A stretch of DNA of 64,000 nucleotides. Origin: Sphingomonas sp. dw_22. GTDB lineage: Bacteria > Pseudomonadota > Alphaproteobacteria > Sphingomonadales > Sphingomonadaceae. This document shows, one piece after another, positions 25,235 through 33,846 of the stretch (positions are counted from its first letter, which is position 1; each line of letters opens with the position of its first letter). The notes beneath the pieces were generated by a model. It had not been told where the DNA came from. It saw nothing but the letters and a program-made list of their open reading frames with translations, and ran no database searches. The stretch spans positions 22,828 through 86,827 of the forward strand of contig NZ_JAAVVE010000016.1 of NCBI RefSeq assembly GCF_018449795.1, in the 5' to 3' direction. A program made the translations under genes and the position numbers.

Positions 25235-26542
25235 ATGAGAACGAAGACTGGTCCGGCCCCGGCTTCCGTTTCGCTCGGCGAGCGTTTTTCGCGGGTCCGG
25301 GCGCTCAGCGTCGCATTGGCGGCGCCGCTCTCCGATGCCGATGCCACGATCCAGTCGATGGACGATGCCTCGCCCGCCAAATGGCATCTCGCGCACACGA
25401 CATGGTTCTTCGAGACCTTCGTGCTGCGTGATTTCGTGCCCGGCTATCGCCTGTTCGATGCGCGCTGGCCCTTCCTGTTCAACAGCTATTACGAAGCCGA
25501 GGGCGCGCGCCACGCCCGTCCGCGGCGCGGCATGCTGTCGCGTCCTTCGCTCGACGAGATCCTCGCCTATCGCGCCGCCGTCGACGCCGCGCTGCTCCGC
25601 GCGCTGCCCGATCTGCCCCGGCAGGCACAGGCGCTGGTGGAGCTCGGCTGCAACCATGAGGAGCAGCACCAGGAACTGCTGCTGACCGACATCCTCCACC
25701 ATTTCTCGGTCAATCCGCTGGAGCCGGCGCTGTGGCGGGGGGACCGCAAGATCCCCGTCGAGATGCCGGGCCCGATCGGCTGGATCGAGGGCCGGCAAGG
25801 GATCGTCGAGGTCGGAGAGAATTTCCCAATAGCGGTGTCAACCGTGTCAACCGCCGCACCCGGAAATCCGGCCGGCGATTTCGCGTTCGACAACGAAACG
25901 CCGCGCCACGCCGCGCTGCTCCATCCCCATGCGATCGCCGATCGCACCGTCACCAACGGCGAATGGGCCGCCTTCATCGCCGAGGGCGGCTATCGCGATC
26001 CGCGCCACTGGCTGGCCGATGGCTGGGCCTGGGTCCAGGCTCAGAGCATCGAGGCGCCGCTTTATTGGCGGCTGGAGGACGATGTCTGGACCCGCTTCGG
26101 CCTCGACGGCCGCCGCGGAATCGATCCTGCCGCCCCGGTCACCCATGTCAGCTTCTACGAGGCGGATGCCTATGCGAGCTGGGCCGGGGCCCGCCTGCCC
26201 ACCGAATTCGAATGGGAAGCCATGGCCGCGTCGCACGATCCCCTCGGCGGCAACCAGCTGGACGCCGCCGGCCCGGTCGAGCCTCGCCCGGCCGCGGGCG
26301 GCCCCGCCTTCTTCGGCGATGTCTGGGAATGGACCGGCAGCGCCTATCGCCCCTATCCGGGCTTCAAGACCGCCGAGGGCGCCGTCGGCGAATATAACGG
26401 CAAGTTCATGAGCGGCCAGTTCGTACTGCGCGGCGGCAGTTGCGCCAGCCCGCGCGGCCATGTCCGCGCCTCCTATCGCAACTTCTTCTACCCCCATCAG
26501 CGCTGGCAGTTCACCGGCGTCCGCTTGGCCAAGGATCTCTGA
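25235..26542 (+). CDS. egtB: ergothioneine biosynthesis sulfoxide synthase EgtB
   Basis: Protein of 435 residues. The N-terminal DinB-like helical domain supplies the iron facial triad: H51 in [14 protein letters not shown] and H141/H145 in [14 protein letters not shown]. The C-terminal FGE-sulfatase-type domain begins after about residue 200 and contains [34 protein letters not shown] and [25 protein letters not shown]. EgtB uses iron and oxygen to join trimethylhistidine to cysteine or gamma-glutamylcysteine as a sulfoxide. AGGAGA lies before the ATG. egtD follows 55 bp downstream. No egtA, egtC or egtE is present, so the thiol donor and the C-S lyase must come from elsewhere. Confidence 0.96.
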   Translation: MRTKTGPAPASVSLGERFSRVRALSVALAAPLSDADATIQSMDDASPAKWHLAHTTWFFETFVLRDFVPGYRLFDARWPFLFNSYYEAEGARHARPRRGMLSRPSLDEILAYRAAVDAALLRALPDLPRQAQALVELGCNHEEQHQELLLTDILHHFSVNPLEPALWRGDRKIPVEMPGPIGWIEGRQGIVEVGENFPIAVSTVSTAAPGNPAGDFAFDNETPRHAALLHPHAIADRTVTNGEWAAFIAEGGYRDPRHWLADGWAWVQAQSIEAPLYWRLEDDVWTRFGLDGRRGIDPAAPVTHVSFYEADAYASWAGARLPTEFEWEAMAASHDPLGGNQLDAAGPVEPRPAAGGPAFFGDVWEWTGSAYRPYPGFKTAEGAVGEYNGKFMSGQFVLRGGSCASPRGHVRASYRNFFYPHQRWQFTGVRLAKDL

Positions 26543-26557
26543 TGCCAACCACCATTC

Positions 26558-26577
26558 TTCGTCACCGGGATGACGAA
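26558..26577. repeat. short hairpin between egtB and egtD
   Basis: TTCGTCA and TGACGAA form a perfect 7-bp stem around CCGGGA in the 55-bp egtB-egtD gap. No T run follows, so it probably affects mRNA stability more than termination. Confidence 0.6.
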
Positions 26578-26597
26578 CAGGAAAAGGGCGCTTAACC

Positions 26598-27575
26598 ATG
26601 CTCAAGCAGGAGCTGGAGGACGGCCAGGCCGGCCTCGCCGATCCCAATTTCCGCGCCGATGTGCTGAACGGCCTCGCGGCAAGCCCGCGGGCGATCCCCG
26701 CGCGCTGGTTCTACGATCGCCGCGGCTCGGAGCTGTTCGAGGCGATCACCGACCTCCCCGAATATTACCCCACCCGCACCGAGACGGCGTTGCTCCAGCA
26801 GACCGGCCCCGAGCTCGGCGCGCTCGCGGCGCGCGGCGCGGCGGTGGTCGAGTTCGGTTCGGGCTCGTCCACCAAGACGCCGATCCTGCTGCGCGCGATC
26901 GATCCCGCCGCCTATGTGCCGATCGACATCTCGGGCGATTTCCTGCGCCAGTCGGCCGGCGAATTGTCGCAGGCGTTTCCGGGCCTGCCGGTCTATCCGG
27001 TCGAGGCCGATTTCCTCCGCCCGGTGCCGCTGCCCGCCCAGGTCGCGCGCATGCCCAAGCTCGGCTTCTTCCCCGGTTCGACGATCGGCAACATGAACGC
27101 CTGGCACGCGGTGGATCTGCTCCGGGCGATGCGGACCTGGCTGGGCGAGGGCGCGCGGCTGCTGATCGGCATGGATCGGGTCAAGTCGCCCGACATCCTG
27201 ATCCCCGCCTATGACGACCCGCACGGGGTGACCGCCGAATTCAATCTCAACCTGCTCGAACGGATCAACCGCGAGCTGGGCGGCACGATCCCCGTCGACG
27301 CCTTCCGCCACCGCGCGATCTGGAATGCCGATGCCGCGCGGATCGAGATGCATCTGGAGGCGGCGCGCGACGTCACGTTCCAGGTCGATGGCCGCCCCTT
27401 CGCCATGCTCCAGGGCGAGACGATCCACACCGAGAACAGCCATAAATACGGCTCCAACGGCGCCCGCCAGCTCCTGCGCGCCGGCGGCTGGACCCCGATC
27501 GCCGAATGGACCGATCAGCAGGACTGGTTCGCGCTGCTGCTCTGCGAAGCCCAGCCGTTGAGGACTGCGCCCTGA
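26598..27575 (+). CDS. egtD: L-histidine N-alpha-methyltransferase EgtD
   Basis: Protein of 325 residues, matching the family length. It trimethylates histidine with S-adenosylmethionine, the first step of ergothioneine synthesis. [25 protein letters not shown] is the strongly conserved N-terminal block; [12 protein letters not shown] is the SAM-binding glycine motif; then [22 protein letters not shown] and the histidine-pocket region with [16 protein letters not shown] and [10 protein letters not shown]. It follows egtB and shares its transcript. Together they make the sulfoxide precursor of ergothioneine, a redox-protective thiol; the final lyase is not in the window. Confidence 0.97.
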   Translation: MLKQELEDGQAGLADPNFRADVLNGLAASPRAIPARWFYDRRGSELFEAITDLPEYYPTRTETALLQQTGPELGALAARGAAVVEFGSGSSTKTPILLRAIDPAAYVPIDISGDFLRQSAGELSQAFPGLPVYPVEADFLRPVPLPAQVARMPKLGFFPGSTIGNMNAWHAVDLLRAMRTWLGEGARLLIGMDRVKSPDILIPAYDDPHGVTAEFNLNLLERINRELGGTIPVDAFRHRAIWNADAARIEMHLEAARDVTFQVDGRPFAMLQGETIHTENSHKYGSNGARQLLRAGGWTPIAEWTDQQDWFALLLCEAQPLRTAP

Positions 27576-27607
27576 CGCCCTATGCGACACGCGACTCAGG
27601 GAGACGG

Positions 27608-28480
27608 ATGATGAAGACGGTCGGCGTTATCGGTGCGGGGCAGATGGGGGCGGGCATCGCCCAGGTTTCGGCGCAGGCGGGCTATGAAGTGCTGCTCTCC
27701 GACGTCGATCAGGCACGCGCCGAGGCGGGCAAGGCGGGCATCGCCAGGCAGCTCGCCCGCGCGGTCGAGAAGGAAAAGATCGCCGCCGCCGATGCCGAAG
27801 CCGCGCTCGGCCGCATCACCACGATCGCCGACGTCTCGGCCATGGCCCCGTGCGCGCTGGTAATCGAAGCCGCCACCGAGCGCGAGGCCATCAAGCGCCA
27901 GATCTTCGAGACTGTCGGCAAGGTGCTGGGGCCGGACGCGATCCTCGCGAGCAACACTTCGTCGATCCCGATCACCCGCCTCGCCCAGGCCGCGCCCGAT
28001 GCCGGCCGCTTCGTGGGCGTGCATTTCTTCAATCCGGTGCCGGTGATGGGGCTGATCGAGCTGATCCGCGGCCTCGCCACCTCGGATGCCACCGTCGCCG
28101 CGGTCGAGGCGTTCGGGAGCTCGCTCGGCAAGCGCATCGTCCATGCGAACGACGCGCCGGGCTTCATCGTCAATCGCGTGCTGATGCCGATGCTCAACGA
28201 GGCATGCTTCGCGCTGGGCGAGGGCGTCGCGACGATCCCCGATATCGACGCCGCCTGCCAGCTCGGCCTCAACCATCCGATGGGGCCGTTCACGCTCGCG
28301 GACTTCATCGGCCTCGACACCTGCCTGGAGATCACCCGCGTCCTGTTCGAAGGCACCGGCGACCCCAAGTTCCGCCCGGCGCCGCTGCTGGTGAAATATG
28401 TCGAAGCCGGCTGGTACGGCCGCAAGACGAAGCGCGGCTTCTACGATTATTCGGGCGCGGAACCGGTGCCGACACGCTGA
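27608..28480 (+). CDS. 3-hydroxybutyryl-CoA dehydrogenase
   Basis: Protein of 290 residues (ATG at 27608; a second ATG follows directly). The Rossmann motif [21 protein letters not shown] binds NAD(P). The catalytic block is [12 protein letters not shown] followed by [18 protein letters not shown], with the catalytic His in VHFFNP. The C-terminal dimerisation domain shows [16 protein letters not shown] and [22 protein letters not shown]. The enzyme interconverts acetoacetyl-CoA and 3-hydroxybutyryl-CoA and acts in beta-oxidation, polyhydroxybutyrate or butanoate pathways. AGGGAG lies before the ATG. It stands alone downstream of egtD, 33 bp after it, and may share the transcript by position only. 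Confidence 0.95.
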   Translation: MMKTVGVIGAGQMGAGIAQVSAQAGYEVLLSDVDQARAEAGKAGIARQLARAVEKEKIAAADAEAALGRITTIADVSAMAPCALVIEAATEREAIKRQIFETVGKVLGPDAILASNTSSIPITRLAQAAPDAGRFVGVHFFNPVPVMGLIELIRGLATSDATVAAVEAFGSSLGKRIVHANDAPGFIVNRVLMPMLNEACFALGEGVATIPDIDAACQLGLNHPMGPFTLADFIGLDTCLEITRVLFEGTGDPKFRPAPLLVKYVEAGWYGRKTKRGFYDYSGAEPVPTR

Positions 28481-28564
28481 GGCTTGCAATGTAGGATTTG
28501 GCCTGCAACCCAGGCCAGATTCTTTCTCATCGCTATGATCGGTCGCGAGCGCCCTGCCTCTCAT

Positions 28565-28596
28565 CCGTCACCCCGGCCGCAGTGCCGGGGTGACGG
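28565..28596. terminator. bidirectional hairpin between convergent genes
   Basis: CCGTCACCCCGGC and GCCGGGGTGACGG form a perfect 13-bp stem with a 6-nt loop, midway between the stops at 28480 (+) and 28636 (-). There is no strong T tract on either side. Its place between convergent stops makes a terminator role likely; it is also of a repeat type common in such genomes. Confidence 0.6.
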
Positions 28597-28635
28597 CAGG
28601 GCTTTGAGGCCTCGTCATTCCGAACTCTGAACGCC

Positions 28636-29901
28636 CTAAGGCAGCAGCAGCCCGGCCAGCGCCGCCGACATCAGGTTCGCCAGGCTCCCCGCGATCAGCG
28701 CGCGGATACCGAGCTTGGCGATCATCGGCCGCTGGTTCGGCGCGAGGCTGCCGGTCGCGGCCATCTGGATCGCGATCGAGCTGAAATTGGCGAAGCCGCA
28801 CAGCGAGAAGGTGATGATCGCCCGGGTGCGCGGCGCGAGGTCGGTCAGATGGCCCAGGTCGATGAACGCGACGAATTCGTTGAGCACCAGCTTGGTGCCG
28901 AACAGCCCGCCCGCCTCCAGCGCCTCGTGCCAGGGGATGCCGAGCAGGTACATGACCGGCGCGAACACGGTGCCGATGATCGACTGGAAGCTCAGCTCGG
29001 GATGGCCGAACCAGCCGCCCACGCCGCCCAGCAGCCCGTTGGCGAGCGCCACCAGCGCCACGAACGCCAGCACCATGGCGCCCACCGCCACCGCGATCTT
29101 CACGCCGGTCGATGCGCCCATCGATGCGGCCATGATGAGGTTGGCCGCGCGTTCCTCCTCCAGGTCGTGCTCGGCGACCTTGATGAGCTCTTCCTCGGGA
29201 TCGTCGTTCAGCGGCAACTCGCCGTCCTTGGGGGCGATCGCGTCGGGCATGATGATCTTGGCCATCAGCAGGCCGCCCGGCGCCGCCATGAACGAGGCAG
29301 CGAGCAGATAGGGGAGCGATGCCGGCCCGAGCAGGCTGGCATAGGCCGCCAGGATCGTCCCCGCGACGCCCGACATGCCGACGGTCATCACCGCGAAGAG
29401 CTGCGAAGGCGTCAGCCGTGCCAGATAGGGGCGGATCACCAGCGGCGATTCGCTCTGCCCGACGAAGATGTTCGCGGCGGCGCACAGCGATTCGACCTTG
29501 CTGGTGCCCACCACCTTCTCGATGCCGCCGCCGATCCAGCGGATCACGAACTGCATCACCCCGATATGGTAGAGGATCGAAACGAGCGCGGCGAAGAAGA
29601 TGATGACCGGCAGCGCCGCGATGGCGAAGCTCTGCCCGCCCAGCTCGGGCCTGGCGAGCGGCCCGAACAGGAAGCTGGTGCCCGCCCCGGCATAGCCGAG
29701 CAGCGCCGATACGCCGTTGGAAAGCGTGTGCAGCGCCGATTGCCCCCAGCTCGTCCGCAGCACCAGCACCGCGATCCCCGCCTGGAGCGCGAAGGCGGCG
29801 CCGACGACGCGCAGCCGGATGCCGCGCTTGTTGGTCGAAAGCAGGAACGCGATCGCCAGGATCGCGAGCACGCCGAAAATGCCGATCGGGAAATGAGTCA
29901 T
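28636..29901 (-). CDS. concentrative nucleoside transporter (CNT/NupC family)
   Basis: Protein of 421 residues from the ATG at 29901; an upstream ATG at 29955 is possible but adds a non-hydrophobic stretch. Many hydrophobic spans are visible. The CNT signature occurs in two parts: FVGQSESPLVIRPYL with TPSQLFAVMTVGMSGVAG, and later GTKLVLNEFVAFIDL followed by SLCGFANFSSIAIQ. These form the nucleoside-binding hairpins and the cation site. It imports nucleosides with protons or sodium across the inner membrane. The gene is divergent from the queuosine-precursor transporter at 30033, with 131 bp between starts. A connection to nucleobase salvage is only suggestive. Confidence 0.94.
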   Translation of the reverse strand: MTHFPIGIFGVLAILAIAFLLSTNKRGIRLRVVGAAFALQAGIAVLVLRTSWGQSALHTLSNGVSALLGYAGAGTSFLFGPLARPELGGQSFAIAALPVIIFFAALVSILYHIGVMQFVIRWIGGGIEKVVGTSKVESLCAAANIFVGQSESPLVIRPYLARLTPSQLFAVMTVGMSGVAGTILAAYASLLGPASLPYLLAASFMAAPGGLLMAKIIMPDAIAPKDGELPLNDDPEEELIKVAEHDLEEERAANLIMAASMGASTGVKIAVAVGAMVLAFVALVALANGLLGGVGGWFGHPELSFQSIIGTVFAPVMYLLGIPWHEALEAGGLFGTKLVLNEFVAFIDLGHLTDLAPRTRAIITFSLCGFANFSSIAIQMAATGSLAPNQRPMIAKLGIRALIAGSLANLMSAALAGLLLP

Positions 29902-30032
29902 CCGGTTGGTCGCACCCCAGGCGCCGGCTGGATCGGCCGGCAAAGGCGAAAGCATACACGCTGCGCGGCGCGAGGCCAGAGGGCGCGCCCGCCATCTTCC
30001 ACCGCCCGCGCTTTGCCGCTAGCGTCCGGGCG

Positions 30033-30710
30033 ATGGACAGTTTCCGCCCCGCGATCGCGCGCTCGCTCTTCTTCCTCTCGATATTCTACGGCGGCATGGT
30101 CTGCATCGCCGGCGTGCTCGGCAACAAGCAGGTTTCGCTCGGGCCGGTCTCCGAAATCGGCAACCTGGTCGGCGTCGGTCCGCTGGCGGTGGAGGCGGGG
30201 ATCTTCGCCTTCCTGCTGCTGGTGTCGGTGTCGAGCGCGGTCGCCGAGCTGCATGGGCCGGACACGGCGAAGCGGCTGGTGGTGTTCGGCTTCGTGCCGT
30301 TGGTGACCTCGGTGCTGCTCGCGCTGCTGGTGCTGACGCTGCCGCCCTCGCCCAGCATGGCGCCCGATCGGCTCCATGCCTTCGAGCTGATGATGGCGGG
30401 CACGCCGCGCATCTGGCTGGGCGGCATCCTGGCTTACGGCGTCTCGCAGATCCTCAACGTCACCATCTTCAGCGCCCTGAAGCGCGGCGGCAGCGGCCTG
30501 CTCTGGCTGCGCTCGGCGATCGCCAGCGTGCTCAGCCAGGTCACCGACACGCTGATCTTCGTCACTATCGCCTTTTACGGCGTGTTCCCGATCGGCGAGC
30601 TGCTGATCGGCCAGATGCTGACCAAGGTGGTGCTGTCGCTGATCCTCGTGCCGCCGCTGATCTACATGTTCGTCGCCATCGGCCGCGCACTCGATGGACG
30701 CCGCGCCTGA
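30033..30710 (+). CDS. yhhQ: queuosine precursor transporter (YhhQ/QPTR, VUT family)
   Basis: Protein of 225 residues with six predicted spans. [24 protein letters not shown] at the N-terminus, [16 protein letters not shown], and the C-terminal block [19 protein letters not shown] then [26 protein letters not shown] are typical of the YhhQ family, which takes up 7-deazaguanine precursors (preQ0/preQ1). QueF (49560) and GluQ (23227) elsewhere in the window act on the same modified base, so the organism both makes or salvages and further modifies queuosine. The gene lies 20 bp before argB, probably on the same transcript by position rather than function. Confidence 0.92.
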   Translation: MDSFRPAIARSLFFLSIFYGGMVCIAGVLGNKQVSLGPVSEIGNLVGVGPLAVEAGIFAFLLLVSVSSAVAELHGPDTAKRLVVFGFVPLVTSVLLALLVLTLPPSPSMAPDRLHAFELMMAGTPRIWLGGILAYGVSQILNVTIFSALKRGGSGLLWLRSAIASVLSQVTDTLIFVTIAFYGVFPIGELLIGQMLTKVVLSLILVPPLIYMFVAIGRALDGRRA

Positions 30711-30730
30711 GGGCCAGTAAAGGGCCGCGC

Positions 30731-31630
30731 ATGACCGATCATTCCCCCGATCCGGCGATGCTCGCCAAGGCCGAAACGCTCACCGAGGCGCTGCCCTATC
30801 TCCAGCGCTATGCGGGCAAGACCTTCGTGGTGAAATATGGCGGCCACGCCATGGGCGATCCCGAGCTCCAGCGCGACTTCGCCGAGGACGTGGTGCTGCT
30901 GCAGGCGGTGGGGATCAATCCGATCGTCGTCCATGGCGGCGGCCCGCAGATCGGGGCCATGCTCAAGCGGCTAGGCGTCGAATCGAAGTTCGTCGGCGGC
31001 CTGCGCGTCACCGATGCCGAGACCGCGCGGATCGCGGAGATGGTCCTGGCCGGCTCGATCAACAAGGAGATCGTCGGCTGGATCGCCCAGGCCGGCGGCA
31101 AGGCGGTCGGCATCTCGGGCAAGGATGCCGCGCTGGTGACGGCGGAGAAGGTCCAGGGCCGTGAGCCCGATCCGCTCCGAGGCATTGAGCGGCATGTCGA
31201 CCTGGGTTTCGTCGGCGAGCCGGTGGCGGTTGACCCCGCGATCCTCAAGTCGCTCGCGGCACAGGGGTTCATCCCCGTCGTCGCCCCGATCGCGATGGGC
31301 GCGGACGGCAACACCTACAATATCAACGCCGATACGATGGCCGGCGCGATCGCGGGGGCCTGCAACGCGGCGCGCTTCTTCCTGCTGACCGACGTGCCGG
31401 GCGTGATGGACAAGTCGGGCGAGCTGATGACCGATCTCGATCCGGCGGGCATCGCCGCATTGAAGGCCGACGGCACGATCTCGGGTGGGATGATTCCCAA
31501 GGTCGAGACCTGCGTGGCCGCGGTCAATGCCGGAGTCGATGCGGCGGTCATCCTCGACGGGCGGATCCCCCATGCGATGCTGCTCGAGATCTTCACCCGC
31601 CAGGGCGCCGGTACGCTGGTCCACGCCTGA
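30731..31630 (+). CDS. argB: acetylglutamate kinase
   Basis: Protein of 299 residues. It phosphorylates N-acetylglutamate in arginine synthesis. The amino-acid-kinase fold shows [12 protein letters not shown] at the start, [18 protein letters not shown] (nucleotide/acetylglutamate loop), [55 protein letters not shown] and a closing [14 protein letters not shown]. The N-terminal extension of about 25 residues (including [17 protein letters not shown]) is the helix that allows arginine-sensitive hexamers, so feedback inhibition by arginine is likely. No other arginine gene is adjacent. It is followed by yggT, yggU and folD in one direction. Confidence 0.97.
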   Translation: MTDHSPDPAMLAKAETLTEALPYLQRYAGKTFVVKYGGHAMGDPELQRDFAEDVVLLQAVGINPIVVHGGGPQIGAMLKRLGVESKFVGGLRVTDAETARIAEMVLAGSINKEIVGWIAQAGGKAVGISGKDAALVTAEKVQGREPDPLRGIERHVDLGFVGEPVAVDPAILKSLAAQGFIPVVAPIAMGADGNTYNINADTMAGAIAGACNAARFFLLTDVPGVMDKSGELMTDLDPAGIAALKADGTISGGMIPKVETCVAAVNAGVDAAVILDGRIPHAMLLEIFTRQGAGTLVHA

Positions 31631-31690
31631 ACTTGTGGGAGACCCGCGCTTTCCTGTATTCCGGGCGCAATACACCTCGTGGAGATACCC

Positions 31691-32011
31691 TTGACCGACT
31701 TTCTGATTACGCTGCTGAACATCGTCCAGATGCTCTTGAACGTGTTCTGGTGGATCATCGTTGTCCAGGCGGTCCTCTCCTGGCTCATCGCCTTCAACGT
31801 CATCAACACGCACAATGATTTCGTGCGCGCGCTGTGGGACGGGCTGGGGCGGCTGACCGAGCCGGTCTATCGTCCGATCCGGCGGATCCTCCCCGATTTC
31901 GGCGCGCTCGACATTTCGCCGCTGGTCGTGCTGCTGGTCCTCATCATCGTCAGCGGCTATCTGATCCCGTTCCTCCAGCGGCAGATCGCGACAGCGGCCT
32001 ATCTGGGCTGA
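31691..32011 (+). CDS. YggT family membrane protein
   Basis: Protein of 106 residues, from a TTG at 31691 preceded six bases upstream by GGAG; a GTG at 31679 in frame is possible but has no clear ribosome site. Two hydrophobic spans flank a conserved loop: VFWWIIVVQAVLSWLI, then RLTEPVYRPIRRILPDFGALDISPLVVLLVL. This matches YggT, a small inner-membrane family linked to osmotic or cell-envelope maintenance in some bacteria and division in others. The next gene (yggU, DUF167) starts at the base after the stop, an arrangement common in proteobacteria. Precise role unknown. Confidence 0.92.
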   Translation: MTDFLITLLNIVQMLLNVFWWIIVVQAVLSWLIAFNVINTHNDFVRALWDGLGRLTEPVYRPIRRILPDFGALDISPLVVLLVLIIVSGYLIPFLQRQIATAAYLG

Positions 32012-32320
32012 ATGCCCGCCTGGCGCGTCACGGCGGACGGTATCGACGTGGCGGTGCGCGTGACGCCCCGGGCATCGCGCGACGCCTTCCTGCCCGGCAC
32101 CGAGGAGCATTTCGCCGCCAGGCTCGCCGCGCCGCCGGTGGAGGGCGCCGCCAACGCGGCGCTGGTGCCGCTGGTCGCCAAGACGTTCGGCGTGCCCAAG
32201 CGCGCGGTCACGCTGATCGCGGGAGATACGGCACGGCTCAAGCGGCTTTCGATCGCGGGCGATCCGCAGGCGCTGGCAGAGATCGCCGCCAGCCTCTATG
32301 GCGGGTCGCATGACGGCTGA
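32012..32320 (+). CDS. DUF167 (YggU) family protein
   Basis: Protein of 102 residues, start at the base after the yggT stop. The core [58 protein letters not shown] is the small alpha/beta DUF167 fold. Its role is unknown; the Pro-Pro-Val-Glu-Gly-Ala-Ala-Asn stretch is the conserved family fingerprint. Its last codons overlap the folD start by 11 bp, so translation is probably coupled. Confidence 0.94.
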   Translation: MPAWRVTADGIDVAVRVTPRASRDAFLPGTEEHFAARLAAPPVEGAANAALVPLVAKTFGVPKRAVTLIAGDTARLKRLSIAGDPQALAEIAASLYGGSHDG

Positions 32321-33185
32321 GATCATCGACGGCAAGGCATTCGCGGCGGGCCTGCGCGCCCGCGTGGCGGAATTCGTACCCGGTTTCCGCGAAAAGGCGG
32401 GGCGTCCGCCTGGCCTGGCGGTGGTGCTGGTGGGCGAGGATCCGGCCTCCGCGGTCTATGTCCGCTCCAAGGGCAAGCAGACCCGCGAGGCGGGGATGGA
32501 GAGCTTCGAGCACAAGCTGCCCGCCGAGACGAACCAGGACGAGCTGATCGCGCTGGTCGACCGGCTCAATGCCGATCCGGCGGTAGACGGTATCCTGGTC
32601 CAGTTGCCGCTGCCGGCGCATATCGACGAGCAGGCGGTGCTCATCCGGATCAGCCCCGACAAGGACGTGGACGGCTTCCACCCGGTCAATGCCGGCCGGC
32701 TCGCGACCGGGCTGGACGGCTTCGTCCCTTGCACGCCGCTCGGCTGCGTCATGCTGCTGGAGGATCGGCTCGGCGACCTGTCGGGCCTCGACGCGGTGGT
32801 GATCGGCCGCTCGAACATCGTCGGCAAGCCGATGGCGGCGCTGCTGACCGCGAGGAACTGCACGGTGACGCTCGCCCATTCGCGCACCCGCAACCTGCCG
32901 CATTATCTCCACCATGCCGATATCGTCGTGGCCGCGGTGGGCCGACCCAATTTCGTCCAGGGCGACTGGATCAAGCCGGGCGCCACCGTGATCGACGTCG
33001 GCATCAACCGCACCGAAGCGGGACTGGTCGGCGATGTCGACTTCGCCAGCGCCGCCGCGATCGCGGGCGCGATCACGCCGGTCCCGGGCGGGGTGGGGCC
33101 GATGACGATCGCCGTCCTGCTGCGCAACACCCTGGTCGCCGCGCACCGCAATGCCGGGGTGCCGCTGGACAAGGGCACGATCTGA
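32310..33185 (+). CDS. folD: methylenetetrahydrofolate dehydrogenase/cyclohydrolase
   Basis: Protein of 291 residues from the ATG at 32310. It oxidises 5,10-methylene-THF with NADP and hydrolyses the product to 10-formyl-THF. Signatures: [23 protein letters not shown], with the catalytic Lys in the YVRSKGKQ region; [28 protein letters not shown]; the Rossmann-like [17 protein letters not shown]; and the terminal [21 protein letters not shown]. It overlaps yggU by 11 bp. A second in-frame ATG at 32298 would add four residues. Length and motifs are fully standard. Confidence 0.97.
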   Translation: MTAEIIDGKAFAAGLRARVAEFVPGFREKAGRPPGLAVVLVGEDPASAVYVRSKGKQTREAGMESFEHKLPAETNQDELIALVDRLNADPAVDGILVQLPLPAHIDEQAVLIRISPDKDVDGFHPVNAGRLATGLDGFVPCTPLGCVMLLEDRLGDLSGLDAVVIGRSNIVGKPMAALLTARNCTVTLAHSRTRNLPHYLHHADIVVAAVGRPNFVQGDWIKPGATVIDVGINRTEAGLVGDVDFASAAAIAGAITPVPGGVGPMTIAVLLRNTLVAAHRNAGVPLDKGTI

Positions 33186-33204
33186 TGCGGGGCGTCCTCC
33201 CCGC

Positions 33205-33846
33205 ATGATCGAGCTGTTCGTCTCTTCATTCATCACCTTCTTCGTGGTGATCGATCCGCCCGGCTGCGCCCCGATCTTCGCGGGGCTCACCTCGGGCACC
33301 AGCGCCGCGCATCGCCGTGTGATGGCGGTGCGCGCGGTGTTCGTCGCCGGGATCATCCTGGTCGGCTTCGCCCTGTTCGGCGAGGCGCTGCTGCGCGCGC
33401 TCGGCATCAGCCTCAATGCCTTCCGCATCGCCGGCGGCATCATGCTGTTCCTGATCGCGCTCGAAATGGTGTTCGAGAGGCGCACCGAGCGGCGCGAGGA
33501 CCGGGCCGAGAAGGTCAAGGCATCCGAGGTGCCCGACATCTCGATCTTCCCGATGGCGATGCCGATGCTGGCCGGCCCCGGATCGATCGCGTCGGTGATG
33601 CTGCTGATGTCGCAGAATGACGGGATCGAGCGCTCTTCCACGGTGCTGGCCGCGATGGCGGCGGTGCTGCTGCTGTCATTGGTCGCGCTGCTCGCAGCAG
33701 GGCCGATCATGCGGCTTGTCGGCGCCAAGATCGAAGCCGTCGTTTCGCGCCTGCTCGGCGTGCTGCTCGCCGCGCTCGCCGTGCAGTTCGTGATCGACGG
33801 GATCAGGGCTTCGCTGGTGGCCGGGGCCGCGGTTTCGGGGCACTGA
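33205..33846 (+). CDS. MarC family integral membrane protein
   Basis: Protein of 213 residues with six hydrophobic spans. FFVVIDPPGCAPIFAGLTSGTSAAHRRVMAVRA is the MarC signature, with the DPPG loop; LGISLNAFRIAGGIMLFLIALEMVF and FPMAMPMLAGPGSIASVMLLM follow in the second half, giving the two-fold repeat of the family. MarC proteins resemble neutral amino acid exporters, but their substrate is not established. The gene follows folD by 19 bp. Its last 44 bp overlap the end of the convergent membrane protein gene at 33803. Confidence 0.92.
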   Translation: MIELFVSSFITFFVVIDPPGCAPIFAGLTSGTSAAHRRVMAVRAVFVAGIILVGFALFGEALLRALGISLNAFRIAGGIMLFLIALEMVFERRTERREDRAEKVKASEVPDISIFPMAMPMLAGPGSIASVMLLMSQNDGIERSSTVLAAMAAVLLLSLVALLAAGPIMRLVGAKIEAVVSRLLGVLLAALAVQFVIDGIRASLVAGAAVSGH

